From Reticulitermes speratus (taxonomy: Eukaryota > Arthropoda > Insecta > Blattodea > Rhinotermitidae), in contig JAJKFL010000007.1 in assembly GCA_021186555.1 (NCBI GenBank), positions 25,363,177 to 25,427,176 of the forward strand: 64,000 nt of DNA. The letters are read 5' to 3'. Shown here in pieces: positions 34,640 through 46,059 of this stretch. The notes under the pieces were generated by a model. That model worked only from the letters and a program-made list of their open reading frames with translations, ran no database searches and was not told where the DNA came from. Position 1 is the first letter of the stretch, and every line of letters starts with the position of its first letter. The position numbers were made by a program, and so were the translations under genes.

Positions 34640-35010
34640 TTGCATACTGGGAAATGAAGAACGGGAGACGGCACGAAGGCTATATATCCTGTTGTACTGT
34701 GAGGGAGAGAAGCCGAGTAGCAAAGCTATGATTGGGAATTTGAAAATTGAGGGGGCTGAGGAGAGAAACTGGAAAGGCAATATGTCCCCTAGGTAGCAGG
34801 CAAGAGAATTATATTCATTTGTTATCGAAATGTACAAAAGAGCGAAGTGGTAGAGAGGAAATTTTGCATAGAAGGTGGTTAAATGACGAGATAGCTTATA
34901 AGGAAGTAACTAATTGTACTAAGACCGCAGAATTGAGAAACCTACGACAATCAGTACGTAAGACAAGATGTTAGTGGGACAGCCGAACAAAGGAAAACCA
35001 CAAATGATCG
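34640..35010 (+). pseudogene. LINE relic, C-terminal HXXXC-type region
   Basis: Plus translation contains YIHLLSKCTKERSGREEIL, HRRWLNDEIAYKEVTNCTK and AELRNLRQSVRKTRC, like the C-terminal end of I/Jockey-type LINE proteins in insects (HILLKC..REEF..RKWLN from memory). Stops interrupt it on both sides. Confidence 0.75.
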
Positions 35011-35484
35011 CGGAAGAGAGTGGTGGAATGCTGTAATAAGAGTCAAGAGATTAATTAGTTAATTGCAAATATGTGACGACTTAATGTAAGGGATGTGTAC
35101 TGGGGAAAACTTGCTGTTAGCCGTTACATACCTTGCACGATGTACATATACGCAACACTCAACACACAAATATGCGTTCATTCGTTCTTTCACTCACTCA
35201 TCCATCCATCCATCAACATTCACAAGAACAGAACGTTTAGATGACCGGAAGGGCACACAGAAATAGAGAAGCTAATTTTCCGACGAAACAGTTAAGGAAG
35301 TCAACACGTATCTGTATACAGTGGCCTCAGCATAATCGGCTATCACAATTTTCAGACAATTCCTTCACAACCTCACACCACTAAATGCGGTTACTCTCAG
35401 CATTAAACGTACCGAGGTGACGTGTCTTTTATTAACGTGGATCCATTTCTTTAATCCGAAATATCCATTTATTTAATCCGAAAC

Positions 35485-35739
35485 ATGGGGCAATCTGAGA
35501 CAACATATTGCGTTAAGAGCAATCACAGACAACGTGTCTATGTAGACAGCGGATACAATGTGACATACATGTCTGGGAAATTCAAGAGACGTGCTTTTCG
35601 TAATTGGCAAATTGAAGAAGACGTGTTCAGAGCTGCGGGTGCTTTCCCCGAAGGACAGCCGAACCGATCCGAATTCATAACAGTGAACAGACGAGACTTA
35701 CACAAAGGTACCATATTTGTTCAGTGCTGGTTTCAATAG
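35485..35739 (+). other. Unrecognised 84-codon open frame
   Basis: MGQSETTYCVKSNHRQRVYV start and IFVQCWFQ stop. Charged and varied in composition, not tandem and not low complexity. No family recognised; no evidence of splicing signals or start context. It may be chance. Confidence 0.2.
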
Positions 35740-35924
35740 CGAAGATCAAGCACCTTCATAGGTCATACAAGAATCTGACAGGAAATAAGTATACAATGCC
35801 CACATTCTGGGTGTTCTATATTCAGCTCTAAAAAGAACAATTCATATTTAAATGTGTTGTTTCCCCACCACTTTTACAACTATTCCGCGTCACAACTGAG
35901 GGACTTATTGGGTGGTGTGACGAA

Positions 35925-36106
35925 CTCTTCTATTTCCTGCTGGTATCAGTCCGTGTCGTGTGTTTAGCACCCATCGTGTAAACAAACCTTCCCACATTGC
36001 GATCATCTTTAAGTTTGTGGCCCGCCAACATTTTGCTTCGGCGATGGAAACATGACAATTGCACGGTGACGAATTCCCCCCATATAATCACAGTCAGCGT
36101 ACATTA
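35925..36106. repeat. Dispersed repeat I, copy 2
   Basis: Aligned with 32172-32375; its right part is interrupted by MITE C after cagtcagcgtacat. Confidence 0.65.
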
Positions 36107-36287
36107 GAGTCGAACTCGGTTATAACGTCATGAAAGGGACTGAATACTTTGTGTCGTTATAAACGAGTGTTCTTCTAACCGAGGAATGTAATGTTACGGT
36201 TAACAGTGAGGAATTGGTACCACAGAATATATGACGTTATAGGCGAGGTGTCGCATAAGCCGATGTCGTTATAACCGGGTTCTACAG
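36107..36287. mobile_element. TA-flanked MITE C, copy 3 (inverted)
   Basis: gagtcgaactcggttataac to gttataaccgggttctacag, flanked by TA. Opposite orientation to the other copies; the right terminus carries substitutions. Confidence 0.82.
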
Positions 36288-36590
36288 TATTTAGTTACGG
36301 GCTTAAACGTTTTGTAAACTTACTTTCTGACCGATTCTCGTATACCAGCAATGTCATGAAATGGTGGAATTAGTACTGATGAATTCGGTTAAAATGAAAA
36401 ACATGGCGGCCTTGGTATTTGTTAAAAGCACTACGCCATTATTTGTAAGGAAGAGCTGACGGAAATCATGAAACATCTCAGTTTGAACCTCACGCCTCTG
36501 GGCCCACACTGGGACCTCGGCCTCTGGAATGGTGAACAGGATTGCCAACTATTACACCGCCATGTACACAGTGTAGGTCCATTCAATGCA

Positions 36591-37054
36591 TAAAATACTC
36601 AACAAACAAATGCACTATTATTATTATTATTATTATTACTTTAGATATTATATATTATTATCCCTTCCTGGAATCATCATCAGGGACACCTGTGAGAGTA
36701 TAAATTACATAAACTAAAACCAACAATATAAGTACATGTTAAGACTGTAAAATGTATAAAAGATGGTTAAAATTGTAGGCGATCCGAAGTGATCGCTACA
36801 ATTTTATAGTTTTAACGTGTACTTATATTGCTGGTTTAGTTTATGTAATTTATACTCTCACAAGTGTCCCTGATGATGATCCCAGGAGGGGATCGAAACA
36901 TGTTGGACTGTTTTACAGGGACTGATTGTAATGCATAATATCTAAAATAATAATAATAATAATATAATAATAATAATAATAATAAGGGTGTATTTGTTGG
37001 TTGAGTGTTTTATGTTTGACTGATGTAAATGCACGGTATGAATAATATAAAATT
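36591..37054. mobile_element. Palindromic hammerhead element c
   Basis: Inverted arms with (ATT)n/(AAT)n near their ends, a core in the right arm and a decayed one in the left, ending atgcacggtatgaataatat. Exact 11-bp duplication cattcaatgca at 36580-36590 and 37055-37065. No coding capacity. Confidence 0.9.
36866..36908 (+). ncRNA. Hammerhead-like core of element c, best-formed
   Basis: GTCC (36866-36869), CTGATGA (36870-36876), T, stem II gatccc/gggatc, GAAAC (36895-36899), stem III aca/tgt, T at 36904 as predicted cleavage base, GGAC (36905-36908) pairing perfectly with GTCC. The only deviation is one extra base between A9 and stem II. Confidence 0.72.
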
Positions 37055-37084
37055 CATTCAATGCACTTAAACGACTGACTTTAT

Positions 37085-37130
37085 CCATATAGGTAAAGCG
37101 GCCGAAGCGTGAGGCCGACCACCTCCAATT
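37085..37130 (+). repeat. SINE A fragment
   Basis: taggtaaagcggccgaagcg then gaggccgaccacctcc matches the inverted middle of SINE A. Confidence 0.55.
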
Positions 37131-37200
37131 AGTTCCAGCTTTTTAAGAATTACCGATAAGTTATCTCGACTCATTCAACGCAGGTTAATGTTACAGCGCT

Positions 37201-37740
37201 CTACGGCACTTTCACATTATCTTGTACGTGTTAACACTACGGCACTTTCACATTATCTTGTACGTGTTAACACTACGGCACTTTCACATTACCTTGTACG
37301 TGTTAACACTACGGCACTTTCACATTACCTTGTACGTGTTAACACTACGGCACTTTCACATTACCTTGTACGTGTTAACACTACGGCACTTTCACATTAC
37401 CTTGTACGTGTTAACACTACGGCACTTTCACATTACCTTGTACGTGTTAACACTACGGCACTTTCACATTACCTTGTACGTGTTAACACCACGGCACTTT
37501 CACATTACCTTGTACGTGTTAACACCATGGCACTTTCACATTACTTGTACGTGTTAACACTACGGCACTTTCACATTATCTTGTACGTGTTAACACTACG
37601 GCACTTTCACATTATCTTGTACGTGTTAACACTACGGCACTTTCACATTATCTTGTACGTGTTAACACTACGGCACTTTCACATTATCTGTACGTGTTAA
37701 CACTACGGCACTTTCACATTTTTGTAGTGTTAACACTACC
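37201..37740. repeat. 36-bp tandem array
   Basis: Fifteen copies of a 36-base unit containing acggcactttcacattacct and tgtacgtgttaacact. Because 36 is a multiple of three, frames stay open and give 111- and 170-residue repeat polypeptides; these are artefacts. Confidence 0.95.
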
Positions 37741-38126
37741 ATTCAAACATGTTGTTGAATTAATCTCGCCTTAGCTCGCTATCCATTGGCTACAGGGGTG
37801 AAGAAGAGACCCGGGAAAGAGGGGGTTGGGGGTTCCAGTAATCACGACCATCGATCAACGGGGCAAATAACCCCCCGTCGTCGTTGCGTTGCATTTATCG
37901 GGCCAATAAACGGACTTAAAATGAAGGCGTTCGCTTCGGTCATGTTTAACCGCGGTTTTTCATGACATGTACACCCGCAGTCACCATGTTACGAACTCTT
38001 AAGTTCAATTCGTGACATCTATTACAACGTACGGTTTGTAAAGCTTCCAGATTTAAGTATCGGGGGCGGGGGGGGGGGGGAGGTTAGCACAATACTGCCA
38101 TGCCGTTCGCTTTCCAAAACACACAC
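37741..38126. other. No gene; G run at 38062-38080
   Basis: Mixed sequence with a long G run and an (AC)n run at 38119-38134. Confidence 0.4.
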
Positions 38127-38190
38127 ACACACACTAGCTCTACTATTACGTCTGTATGGTTGTGAAACTTGGTTCGTTACATACAGAACA
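38127..38190 (+). pseudogene. Short LINE relic
   Basis: ctgtatggttgtgaaacttg translates to LYGCETW, the motif preceding the C-terminal region of the LINE family seen at 42950. Confidence 0.5.
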
Positions 38191-39291
38191 CAAGTTACAT
38201 GCGTGTCTGCCAACGACATGGTGTGAAATTACTGTAAGGTAAAAGGAGCAATAGGAATATTATCAACTAATATATCTGGGTGATTTATACATCCTACCTA
38301 GTAGTGTTAGTATATTAAAATCGTAATAATAGAAGGAGCAAACATTTTGCTCCGGTACACAAATACATACAGAATTTTTGTATGGAACCCTTCTATAAAT
38401 CCGTCTGCAGGAAAAAGGAAGAAGGAAATGGATGATGAAAGTAAGGTATATATCAGGGACATGGAACAGGGGGTAATGGAACTTGCTTAGAATCATGGCT
38501 TTGCTGTGGGCAGGGGGGGGGGGTGTCAAATTTTCTGATGCTACCACCACACACCTAGTTGTATATAAAGTATTGGTCTGGGAATATGCAAAATCAACAT
38601 TTGTCTACGACAACTCTAATTTGTGTTCTCTTCAATACGCATGTTAGAACATAAACAAATAAACCAACATACAAGCAAGCAACCCCCTTTTCCATTTTCA
38701 GGAATATCGGATTAGTTTTTTTTTTTTGAGATGTTAAAACGCGTCCAGAGGCCATTCAAAGCACGCCTCGCATTAAAATTATATTTATTCCTTACGAAGA
38801 CCTTCAAAACCCCCATCATCTTTGACTCGACGCCTGAGCCAAGAAACGCCAGATTGTGAGTTATGACTGTACTCGACTGACCTGTAAGGAGGAGAGTCAG
38901 GTGGAAATTGCGAGCTTGCTACCCCCCCCCCCCCACCCCAAATCAATGCCAGTGACACACTATAAATTGGTTACCCTTCGGAACGCTGACATTTGCGGGA
39001 GGAAGCCGGAAACATTACGACAGGCATTTGTCTAAATGAAAGTGCGTGATCTGCCGTACATCTAGGATGGCGCTGCAAGACAGCATCACATTCTTTGTCT
39101 AACCTCGGGGCCAAACAGCGTACAGCAGTACAGATATTGCGGTATCAATTCACTGTCCACGCATTGTACACTGCCAGTGAACCCTTCCAGGTTATGGACC
39201 ATCACACCCTACAATCCCGTAAATGTTCCACTACCAGAAAGAACTAATTAAATACAGAAAAACGTTTCAAACAAAAGTCTGTACACATTGA
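38191..39291. other. No gene recognised
   Basis: Contains poly-G/poly-C runs near 38511 and 38922 and otherwise mixed sequence. Confidence 0.4.
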
Positions 39292-39522
39292 CCCGTTCAA
39301 GGCCAGTGATTACTACATCAGCCATCAAGTTTAACATTCAACAATTCCACACTTTGCCCGCACGGTACATTTGTATGTTCTGTTTGGATCTCAGAACAAA
39401 CAGCGATTATCTCCCCACACACCATTACCAAATTCCTTTTACAGCCGAGACGCTGTGTGTTTACAGCGCGGTACGAGCTGAATCTTTAAATACAATTCAG
39501 GTTAACTTTCGTCTTTAAAGGG
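39292..39522. mobile_element. piggyBac-like MITE F without SINE
   Basis: Ends gaaagacg-type (reading inward) next to TTAA at 39523-39526. The other end is cccgttcaaggccag after ttga. Shares gcgcggtacgagctgaatc and ctgtttggatctcagaacaa, in reverse, with the other copies. Confidence 0.65.
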
Positions 39523-39526
39523 TTAA

Positions 39527-40451
39527 TGGACACTTAGTTATGTTACGTTCTAATGTCCTGTGTATTGGTCTCCTTTTGAGGAACAACTAAATTTTGTGGC
39601 TTCAAGGGTCATTCGACCGATACTAATATAAACAAGGTACGCGTTACACATAGTACCTACCGTACGGTCCCTCATTAGTCATTTTAATCTCAAACTGTAG
39701 AACAGTTTTAGATTAAACGTCATAGCGGGCAGACAACAGCTCCACGAAATGTATTGATTTTACGGGCATAGTGCTAAAAAAAACTCATACACATTTAGTA
39801 TCAATTCGTATCTAATACTGAACTGAAAAGATATACCACAAAATCCAAACCAATTAAGTACCTGATAGGTTTCAAGCACCTCCTTCATTCCACGTTACTC
39901 CTAGCGTGTGATATTACAGTCGCCATAACTACTAGCGAACAAAGTTCCGGTTCCGGACATTCGATAGTATGTAAGATCTCCGCTAGACAGAGCTGCAGTC
40001 GATATCCACTCGTAAAAGCCAGTAACACTGTAATCGTTGTTACAGCGTGTACAAATACATGACAGAATTTCCTACCTTCATACTTTGATGATGTCATAAT
40101 GACGTGAGCTGTCGCAGTATTACGCGAGTGGCTTGTGGAATGACGTATTGGTACCAAATCATTGTAAGCACCTTGATTTATGTGATACAGTGTGAGTTCC
40201 ACTGGCAGGAACTTGTGGCACTTTTGTGCAATAAAATCCTAGACGTCTTGACCTACTGAAACACTATCAGCTTCTGAATAAAAAAATCTCACCCACGAGT
40301 TAGTTGGCACACTACATACGTTGTCATATTCCTGTATTTTGAGAAAAGTGGTCATATTTTTAATAATCTCGTAATGTTACAGAATAATCCTTGGTCAAAT
40401 TTGGTTATAATAATGGTACAAAAAGGCAACTATTACCGAAGGAATATTTCC
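39527..40451. other. No gene recognised
   Basis: The 105-aa minus frame at 39885-40202 has no motif and no coding signal that I can see. Confidence 0.35.
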
Positions 40452-40600
40452 TTGGGGGTAAAGGCGACCGATTCGTAGGGTTGACAACCTTACCACCTTC
40501 ATGTGCCGATTGTCTAGAAATCTGGGAGCCTCAACCTCCTGGAACCCTCACAGCCTGTCCAGGCCTGTAATGGGATAGCTGTACCTTTTTACCGAAGGAG
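40452..40600 (+). repeat. SINE B, 5'-truncated
   Basis: gggggtaaaggcgaccgatt, ccaccttcatgtgccgattg, cctcaacctcctggaaccct and cctgtaatgggatagctg: the 3' half of the family. Confidence 0.88.
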
Positions 40601-41844
40601 TCATCACATTAGCTGCCCTATTCTTATGAATGTCATCATTAAAGCTCCTCAACAATGTAGGAAAATTCACCAAACGATTCCATACTTCAAACGTGAAAAT
40701 ACAGAAAACTGCTCACGTACATGACTAAGGCAAAGTAATTTTAACCTTTACAAATTCAAGTACCAGAGTTAGCCTGAAAGTATTTCCGAGAACAAGACAC
40801 ACAGCCTACTTTCCTACTGAAACAAGTATAAATATTTATATGGTTTTGTGAGCACTGCTATGAAGTTAATCGTGTGACGTTACTATGCACAATCATTCAC
40901 TTTACGTTTGAAGTGCTACAGGAAATACGATTTCACTTACCATTTACGTCTCCATGAGAATTAAGTCTGCAGTAAGGAGTTTGTGTTTCCATTACATTCT
41001 ACCAAAAGTGCTACAATCGAACCCTGGTTTTTCCCACGGGGAAAAAGCGGGAGTTTAAGAATGTTCTGTATGGGATTTTCCATTATTCAGACACAGGCGC
41101 TCGTCTGGATTCTCCCAGAGCGATGCGTTCTCACCAAGCAGACATCACAAAGCCTAGTTCGCACTTCACATGTGCGCGAGTCCATAATGTTGTTACGACT
41201 ACTTGCAGAAAATTAAAAACGTCTTGGGCAGCTTCAACAGGCTAATGCAGTATTAATATCAAGCTTATGAACTTCGGAGTACTTAAAAACTTGAAACAGG
41301 GGACATACACACATACACACAACTCATAAGCCTACTTTTTACCTTGAAGGAAGGAAAGTACAATAAAGAGGAACAAAATACCGTCACACACTCCAGGCAT
41401 GCAGACTTCATTACACAGAAACAACACAAGGATAACATCGTAAGTTAAAAACCAAATTTCAAAACGTACTTTTTGCTACACTATAAAAATCAGCTTAGGT
41501 CTACATCAGTGACCTTTTAGCAGACAGTAGCACCTGCCTCTTGAGTGTGTTCATAAAGTTATCTGAGATTAAACTTCCTGAAAGCATTCCCAAGTGGATA
41601 AGTACACACGTGTGCTAAGCCTCTCATTCAAAGCACAGAGTCCTCAGAAACATACGCCTATAGGATAGACTACCAACAAGCTGCGCCACACAGTTATCTA
41701 CGCCATTTATCAAACTCTTTCATGTAGAATACACAAAACGTGGTACTTCAAACATCCCAAAGTACGTCCAATCGACTGTGGTAATAATGTGTGTGTGTGT
41801 GTACGCTAATATTCGTACCGCGCACTTAAGCATGCGTAGGCCTA
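40601..41844. other. No gene; short (GT)n at 41788
   Basis: AT-rich mixed sequence without repeats shared in the window. Confidence 0.4.
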
Positions 41845-42066
41845 ACTATAATCATACAGTGAGATTCGCAAGGAAAGTTAGAAGGAAGGATAGAAATGAC
41901 GGGAAGACGAGGAAGAAGGCGTAAACAGATACCTAGATGAATTTGAGGAAAAAAGAAGATAGTGGATATTGAAAGAGGAAGCACCAGATCGTACCCTGTG
42001 GAGAATTCGCTTTGGAAGAGGCTACGGACCTGTCGTAAGACAGACTGCAGAATGAAACGAATGAGG
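41845..42066 (+). pseudogene. LINE 3' relic, GRGYGPVVRQT type
   Basis: Plus translation gives YLDEFEEKRR, a stop, then WILKEEAPDRTLWRIRFGRG and YGPVVRQTAE followed by a stop: the C-terminus of a widespread arthropod LINE. Frame broken by stops. Confidence 0.85.
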
Positions 42067-42573
42067 ATTCGCAACTAACCTCAAGACAAGAGGCAAAAAT
42101 TTTCTCCGAAACGTTTAGTACCTACCAAACTACAGCAAGCCATATTTAAGAAGACAATAATCTATATTCATATTATTTTCATATTTCTTTAAGATTTTCA
42201 CTTATGTATTTTTTTGTAATTTGACAGAACCATATAAAATTATAGTCAGAATACCAGCAAGAAGAGAATAATCTTACGGAGACCTAAGCAAATATTAGAA
42301 TATAACAGTAAAGTGCATCTGAGAACACACACGGTGTGAGTGTGAGATCATTCATGTGGCTCGGAATACTGGCCAATGAACAGCTTCTGTGAATATATAA
42401 TACACATTCCAGTTTCACGACAGGCGGGGAATTACTTGAATAGCTACGTGACTATCAGCTTCTCAAGTATAAGTCTAGCCCCACTGTCTTAGCTTAAGTC
42501 AGCTGTCTACTTCATATCATAAGTTCGTGGACAGATGTAAAAGACGTAAAAAAGTGACAACTTAAACAGCAAT

Positions 42574-42831
42574 CTTTATGTTATTGTCACCTTACATTTT
42601 TATTATATAAAGTCTCATTCCGACAAATGTACACTTTATTATCTTATATTTAATACATGCTTATGTTATTAAATAGTTGAAGACATTTTATCCATTTAAT
42701 CTATTTTAATGAGTACCATTCAGCTGGTGTAAAGAGTCCTGATGATGAACTGATACAGTTCGAAACATGTCGACTATTTATTGACATAAGCATGTATTAA
42801 ATAGGGCATAATAACGTGTACATTTGTCGGA
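42574..42831. mobile_element. Palindromic hammerhead element d
   Basis: Inverted arms ccgacaaatgtaca and taatacatgcttatg at both ends. On the minus strand it ends with a atgtaaggtgacaataac version of the family tail. Exact 12-bp duplication ttaaacagcaat at 42562-42573 and 42832-42843. Confidence 0.88.
42735..42775 (+). ncRNA. Hammerhead-like core of element d
   Basis: AGTC (42735-42738), CTGATGA (42739-42745), T, stem II gaactg/cagttc, GAAAC, stem III aca/tgt, C at 42771, GACT (42772-42775) pairing fully with AGTC. Confidence 0.72.
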
Positions 42832-42949
42832 TTAAACAGCAATATTACGAATAGCTCACACTGAAGAGCTCTTCGTGTCCTGCAGATTGCCATCCAAAAC
42901 ATAAATACCAATATATACAGTATAATAATTTTGCTGCTGTTTTTCATGG

Positions 42950-43410
42950 GTGTGAAACTTGGTCTATCACAATGAGCGAGGAACAGAGGCTGAGGGTCTG
43001 CGAAAATAGGGTGCTGAGGAAGATATCTGGGCCTAAGAGGGAAGAGGTAACAGGGGAGTGGGGGAGGAGAGTGCATAATGAGGAGCCTTATGATCTGTAC
43101 TCCTCTCCAAAACATTATATGGGTGATCAGAAGATTGACATGGGCGGGGTATGTGGCACTTATGGGGGAGAGAAGATGAATACGAAGTTTTGAAGGGGAA
43201 CCATGAGGAAGACAGACCACTCGCAAGACCTACGCGTACACAGGAGGATAATATTAAAACATGAATGGACTGATGTGGCTCAGGATAGGGACAAGTGGCG
43301 GGCTCCTGTGAATGTGGTGATGAACCTATGGGTTGCATAAAATACGAGGAATTATTTGACTAGCTCAGAAACTATTAGCTTCTCAAGAGTTACTCTGCTC
43401 CATGGAGTCA
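42950..43410 (+). pseudogene. LINE ORF2 C-terminal relic
   Basis: Plus translation begins GCETWSITMSEEQRLRVCEN, then RVLRKISGPKREEVTGEW and LYSSPKHYMG. After a frame break it continues near 43200-43350 as RPTRTQEDNIK and AQDRDKWRAPVN. The 3' tail tctcaagagttactctgctc follows. This lies downstream of the reverse transcriptase domain; no catalytic motif is present. Confidence 0.9.
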
Positions 43411-43460
43411 GTAACGCTGAAAATCGGAAATGTGTTATAAATAAGCCAGGAGAGATCGAA

Positions 43461-44353
43461 GTGACAACACTTTAACACACAACAGCAGGACAGCGACAAC
43501 ACTTTAACACACAACAGCAGGACAGTGACAACACTTTAAACACAACAGCAGGACAGCGACAACACTTTAACACACAACAGCAGGACAGTGACAACACTTT
43601 AACACACAACAGCAGGACAGCGACAACACTTTAACACACAACAGCAGGACAGTGACAACACTTTAACACACAACAGCAGGACAGCGACAACACTTTAACA
43701 CACAACAGCAGGACAGCGACAACACTTTAACACACAACAGCAGGACAGTGACAACACTTTAAACACACAACAGCAGGACAGCGACAACACTTTAACACAC
43801 AACAGCAGGACAGCGACAACACTTTAACACACAATAGCAGGACAGTGACAACACTTTAACACACAATAGCAGGACAGCGACAACACTTTAACACACAACA
43901 GCAGGACAGCGACAACACTTTAACACACAATAGCAGGACAGCGACAACACTTTAACACACAACAGCAGGACAGCGACAACACTTAACACACAACAGCAGG
44001 ACAGCGACAACACTTTAACACACAACAGCAGGACAGCGACAACACTTTAACACACAACAGCAGGACAGCGACAACACTTTAACACACAATAGCAGGACAG
44101 CGACAACACTTTAACACACAACAGCAGGACAGCGGCAACACTTTAACACACAACAGCAGGACAGTGACAACACTTTAACACACAATAGCAGGACAGCGAC
44201 AACACTTTAACACACAACAGCAGGACAGCGACAACACTTTAACACACAATAGCAGGACAGTGACAACACTTTAAACACAACAGCAGGACAGCGACAACAC
44301 TTTAACACACAATAGCAGGACAGCGACAACACTTTAACACACAACAGCAGGAC
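43461..44353. repeat. 32-bp tandem array
   Basis: About 28 copies of a 32-base unit containing gacagcgacaacactttaac and acacaacagcag. agcga/agtga variants alternate in the left part, suggesting a 64-bp dimer; aatagcag variants mark a second layer to the right. Confidence 0.95.
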
Positions 44354-45022
44354 AAACCGCTGAAATGACAAAAGAGAGTTGAAAGCATTTCCACTCTGAT
44401 GCCCCTGTAACTGTATTTTTTTTCGAAAGCATTCAAAGTGAAAATAATACACAACGTCATATAGTTGATAATTATTTATTTTCTATTCAGTAATTTTAAT
44501 TTTGGCTTTTCTAAGTACAAGGTATGAATATTTTCGAAGATCTATCAGGTAATTTTACAGTTCTGCGTTACGCGGTGCGTGTGTCGCTTTGGTCTCGCAA
44601 GTACGCAAGGCCAACATACTCTTATTTTACTTTCTAAGAAGACGCACATGAACAAAGACTGCATATTTTATAGATAAATTACCATACATCATTTAAAAAT
44701 TTTTAATTAAGTGGTGCTAGTGTCGCTTTAACCTAACATATTCGCGGTTCCACCATGTTGTCATTATTGATTGTAGGAAAATGAGAGGTACAAGGCTATA
44801 AGAGTGGCCTTCAATAACAAAAGGTTCTTGTTAAGTTCGTGAGAATCGGTTTACTGGGTCAAACGTTTAAATAAGGGACACACTGACAGAGTGACCTCAT
44901 GAACTTAACATTATTTCTCCAAGCAACTGAAGGAGACCAAGGACGCTTCTATTATTAATTCAGAAGGAACTCTACCCTGTGGATGGAAAGAGGATACACT
45001 TGAAACTCGATTTCCACACGGT
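44354..45022. other. No recognisable feature
   Basis: AT-rich mixed sequence. Confidence 0.4.
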
Positions 45023-45032
45023 ACTACATTCC

Positions 45033-45328
45033 GTAGGGGGCACGCGGTGGCGCTGGTTGAGGCACTGCGCTACAAGTCGGAAAATCGCGGGTTCGATTCC
45101 CTATGGTGTTTCTGACATAATCCTTCCGGCCGCGATATGGCCCTGGGGTCGACACAGCCTCTAGCAGAAATGAGTACCAGCAATATTTCTTGGGGGGTAA
45201 AGGCGGCCGGTGCGTAGGGCTGACAACCTTGCCACCTTCATGTGCCAATTATGTAAAATTTCTGGGTGCCTCAACCTCCTGGAGCCCTAAGGGCCTGTCC
45301 AGGTCTGTAATGCGATTGCTTTACCTCG
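45033..45328 (+). repeat. SINE B, full length, plus orientation
   Basis: Head gcggtggcgctggttgaggc, B box gggttcgattccc, body ctctagcagaaatgagtacc, 3' end gtctgtaatgcgattgcttt. Exact 10-bp duplication actacattcc at 45023-45032 and 45329-45338. Confidence 0.95.
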
Positions 45329-45338
45329 ACTACATTCC

Positions 45339-46059
45339 TTAAAGATTTTTCACTGCATGAAAACAGGAAGTGTTTCAGGACAAGCACACCTTTGGCAAGG
45401 ACATCCACGTGTACAAGCAGAGACAGCATCTCCTAGTGGTACAAAAATGGAATTGAATGAAAATGGAAAAAGCTCCGTTACAAAGCCATCTCCATGGTAA
45501 CCGCAACTCCCCACCCTCATAAAATCTTGTTGCTGGGATACTTTGTCCTTCTCTCTCTCCTACATACTATTAAGTCTGCTTATTTCTCATTGCCTCTTTT
45601 TCTTTCTCCTTGGTGAAGAAGGATGATGACAAAAACCTCTTCTAATTAGGGCCGACCCCTACATTGCAGTAGCAAATCTCAGACTCAGCCAATTACTGAC
45701 TGCACAGGCGGGAGGCGGCTGCAAAACTGTATAATCAACGCTTATAAAAACTGGTCTACTCTAGCTTAAGGGATCATTTGTCTTCAGTTCTTGCATAGTT
45801 TCTTACATCACACGACACAAAATGAACTGCCTCTTTCTGGTGCCTATACATACAAAACGGACTCAGCTACGCTCCCATTCGGACGTGATCGGTAACCCTG
45901 CAACATTGATTAATGGTTTATGATCGACTGACTTACGTCTGTATGTTGTTGTTCATTCCCTGAGGACGTAGTTACTGTCGTTGTCTCTCAGAATTAATCG
46001 CAAGACTTCGACCGCATATCTTTCCACTTATTGAGAGATCCTCTTAATATGACGGTGTT
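45339..46059. other. No recognisable feature
   Basis: Mixed sequence with a short C/T-rich stretch at 45545-45620. Confidence 0.4.

Noticed and set aside
34355..34837. 160-residue minus frame
   Set aside because: Spans a poly-C run and the antisense of a LINE relic.
37188..37700. 170-residue frame
   Set aside because: Produced by the 36-bp tandem array; unit length divisible by three keeps the frame open.
37785..37800. caggggtg as another hAT end
   Set aside because: No partner terminus or 8-bp duplication found; chance match.
39885..40202. 105-residue minus frame as a gene
   Set aside because: No recognisable domain, no splice or promoter context; frames of this size are expected by chance in 64 kb.
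42774..43226. 150-residue minus frame
   Set aside because: Antisense of the LINE C-terminal relic at 42950-43410.
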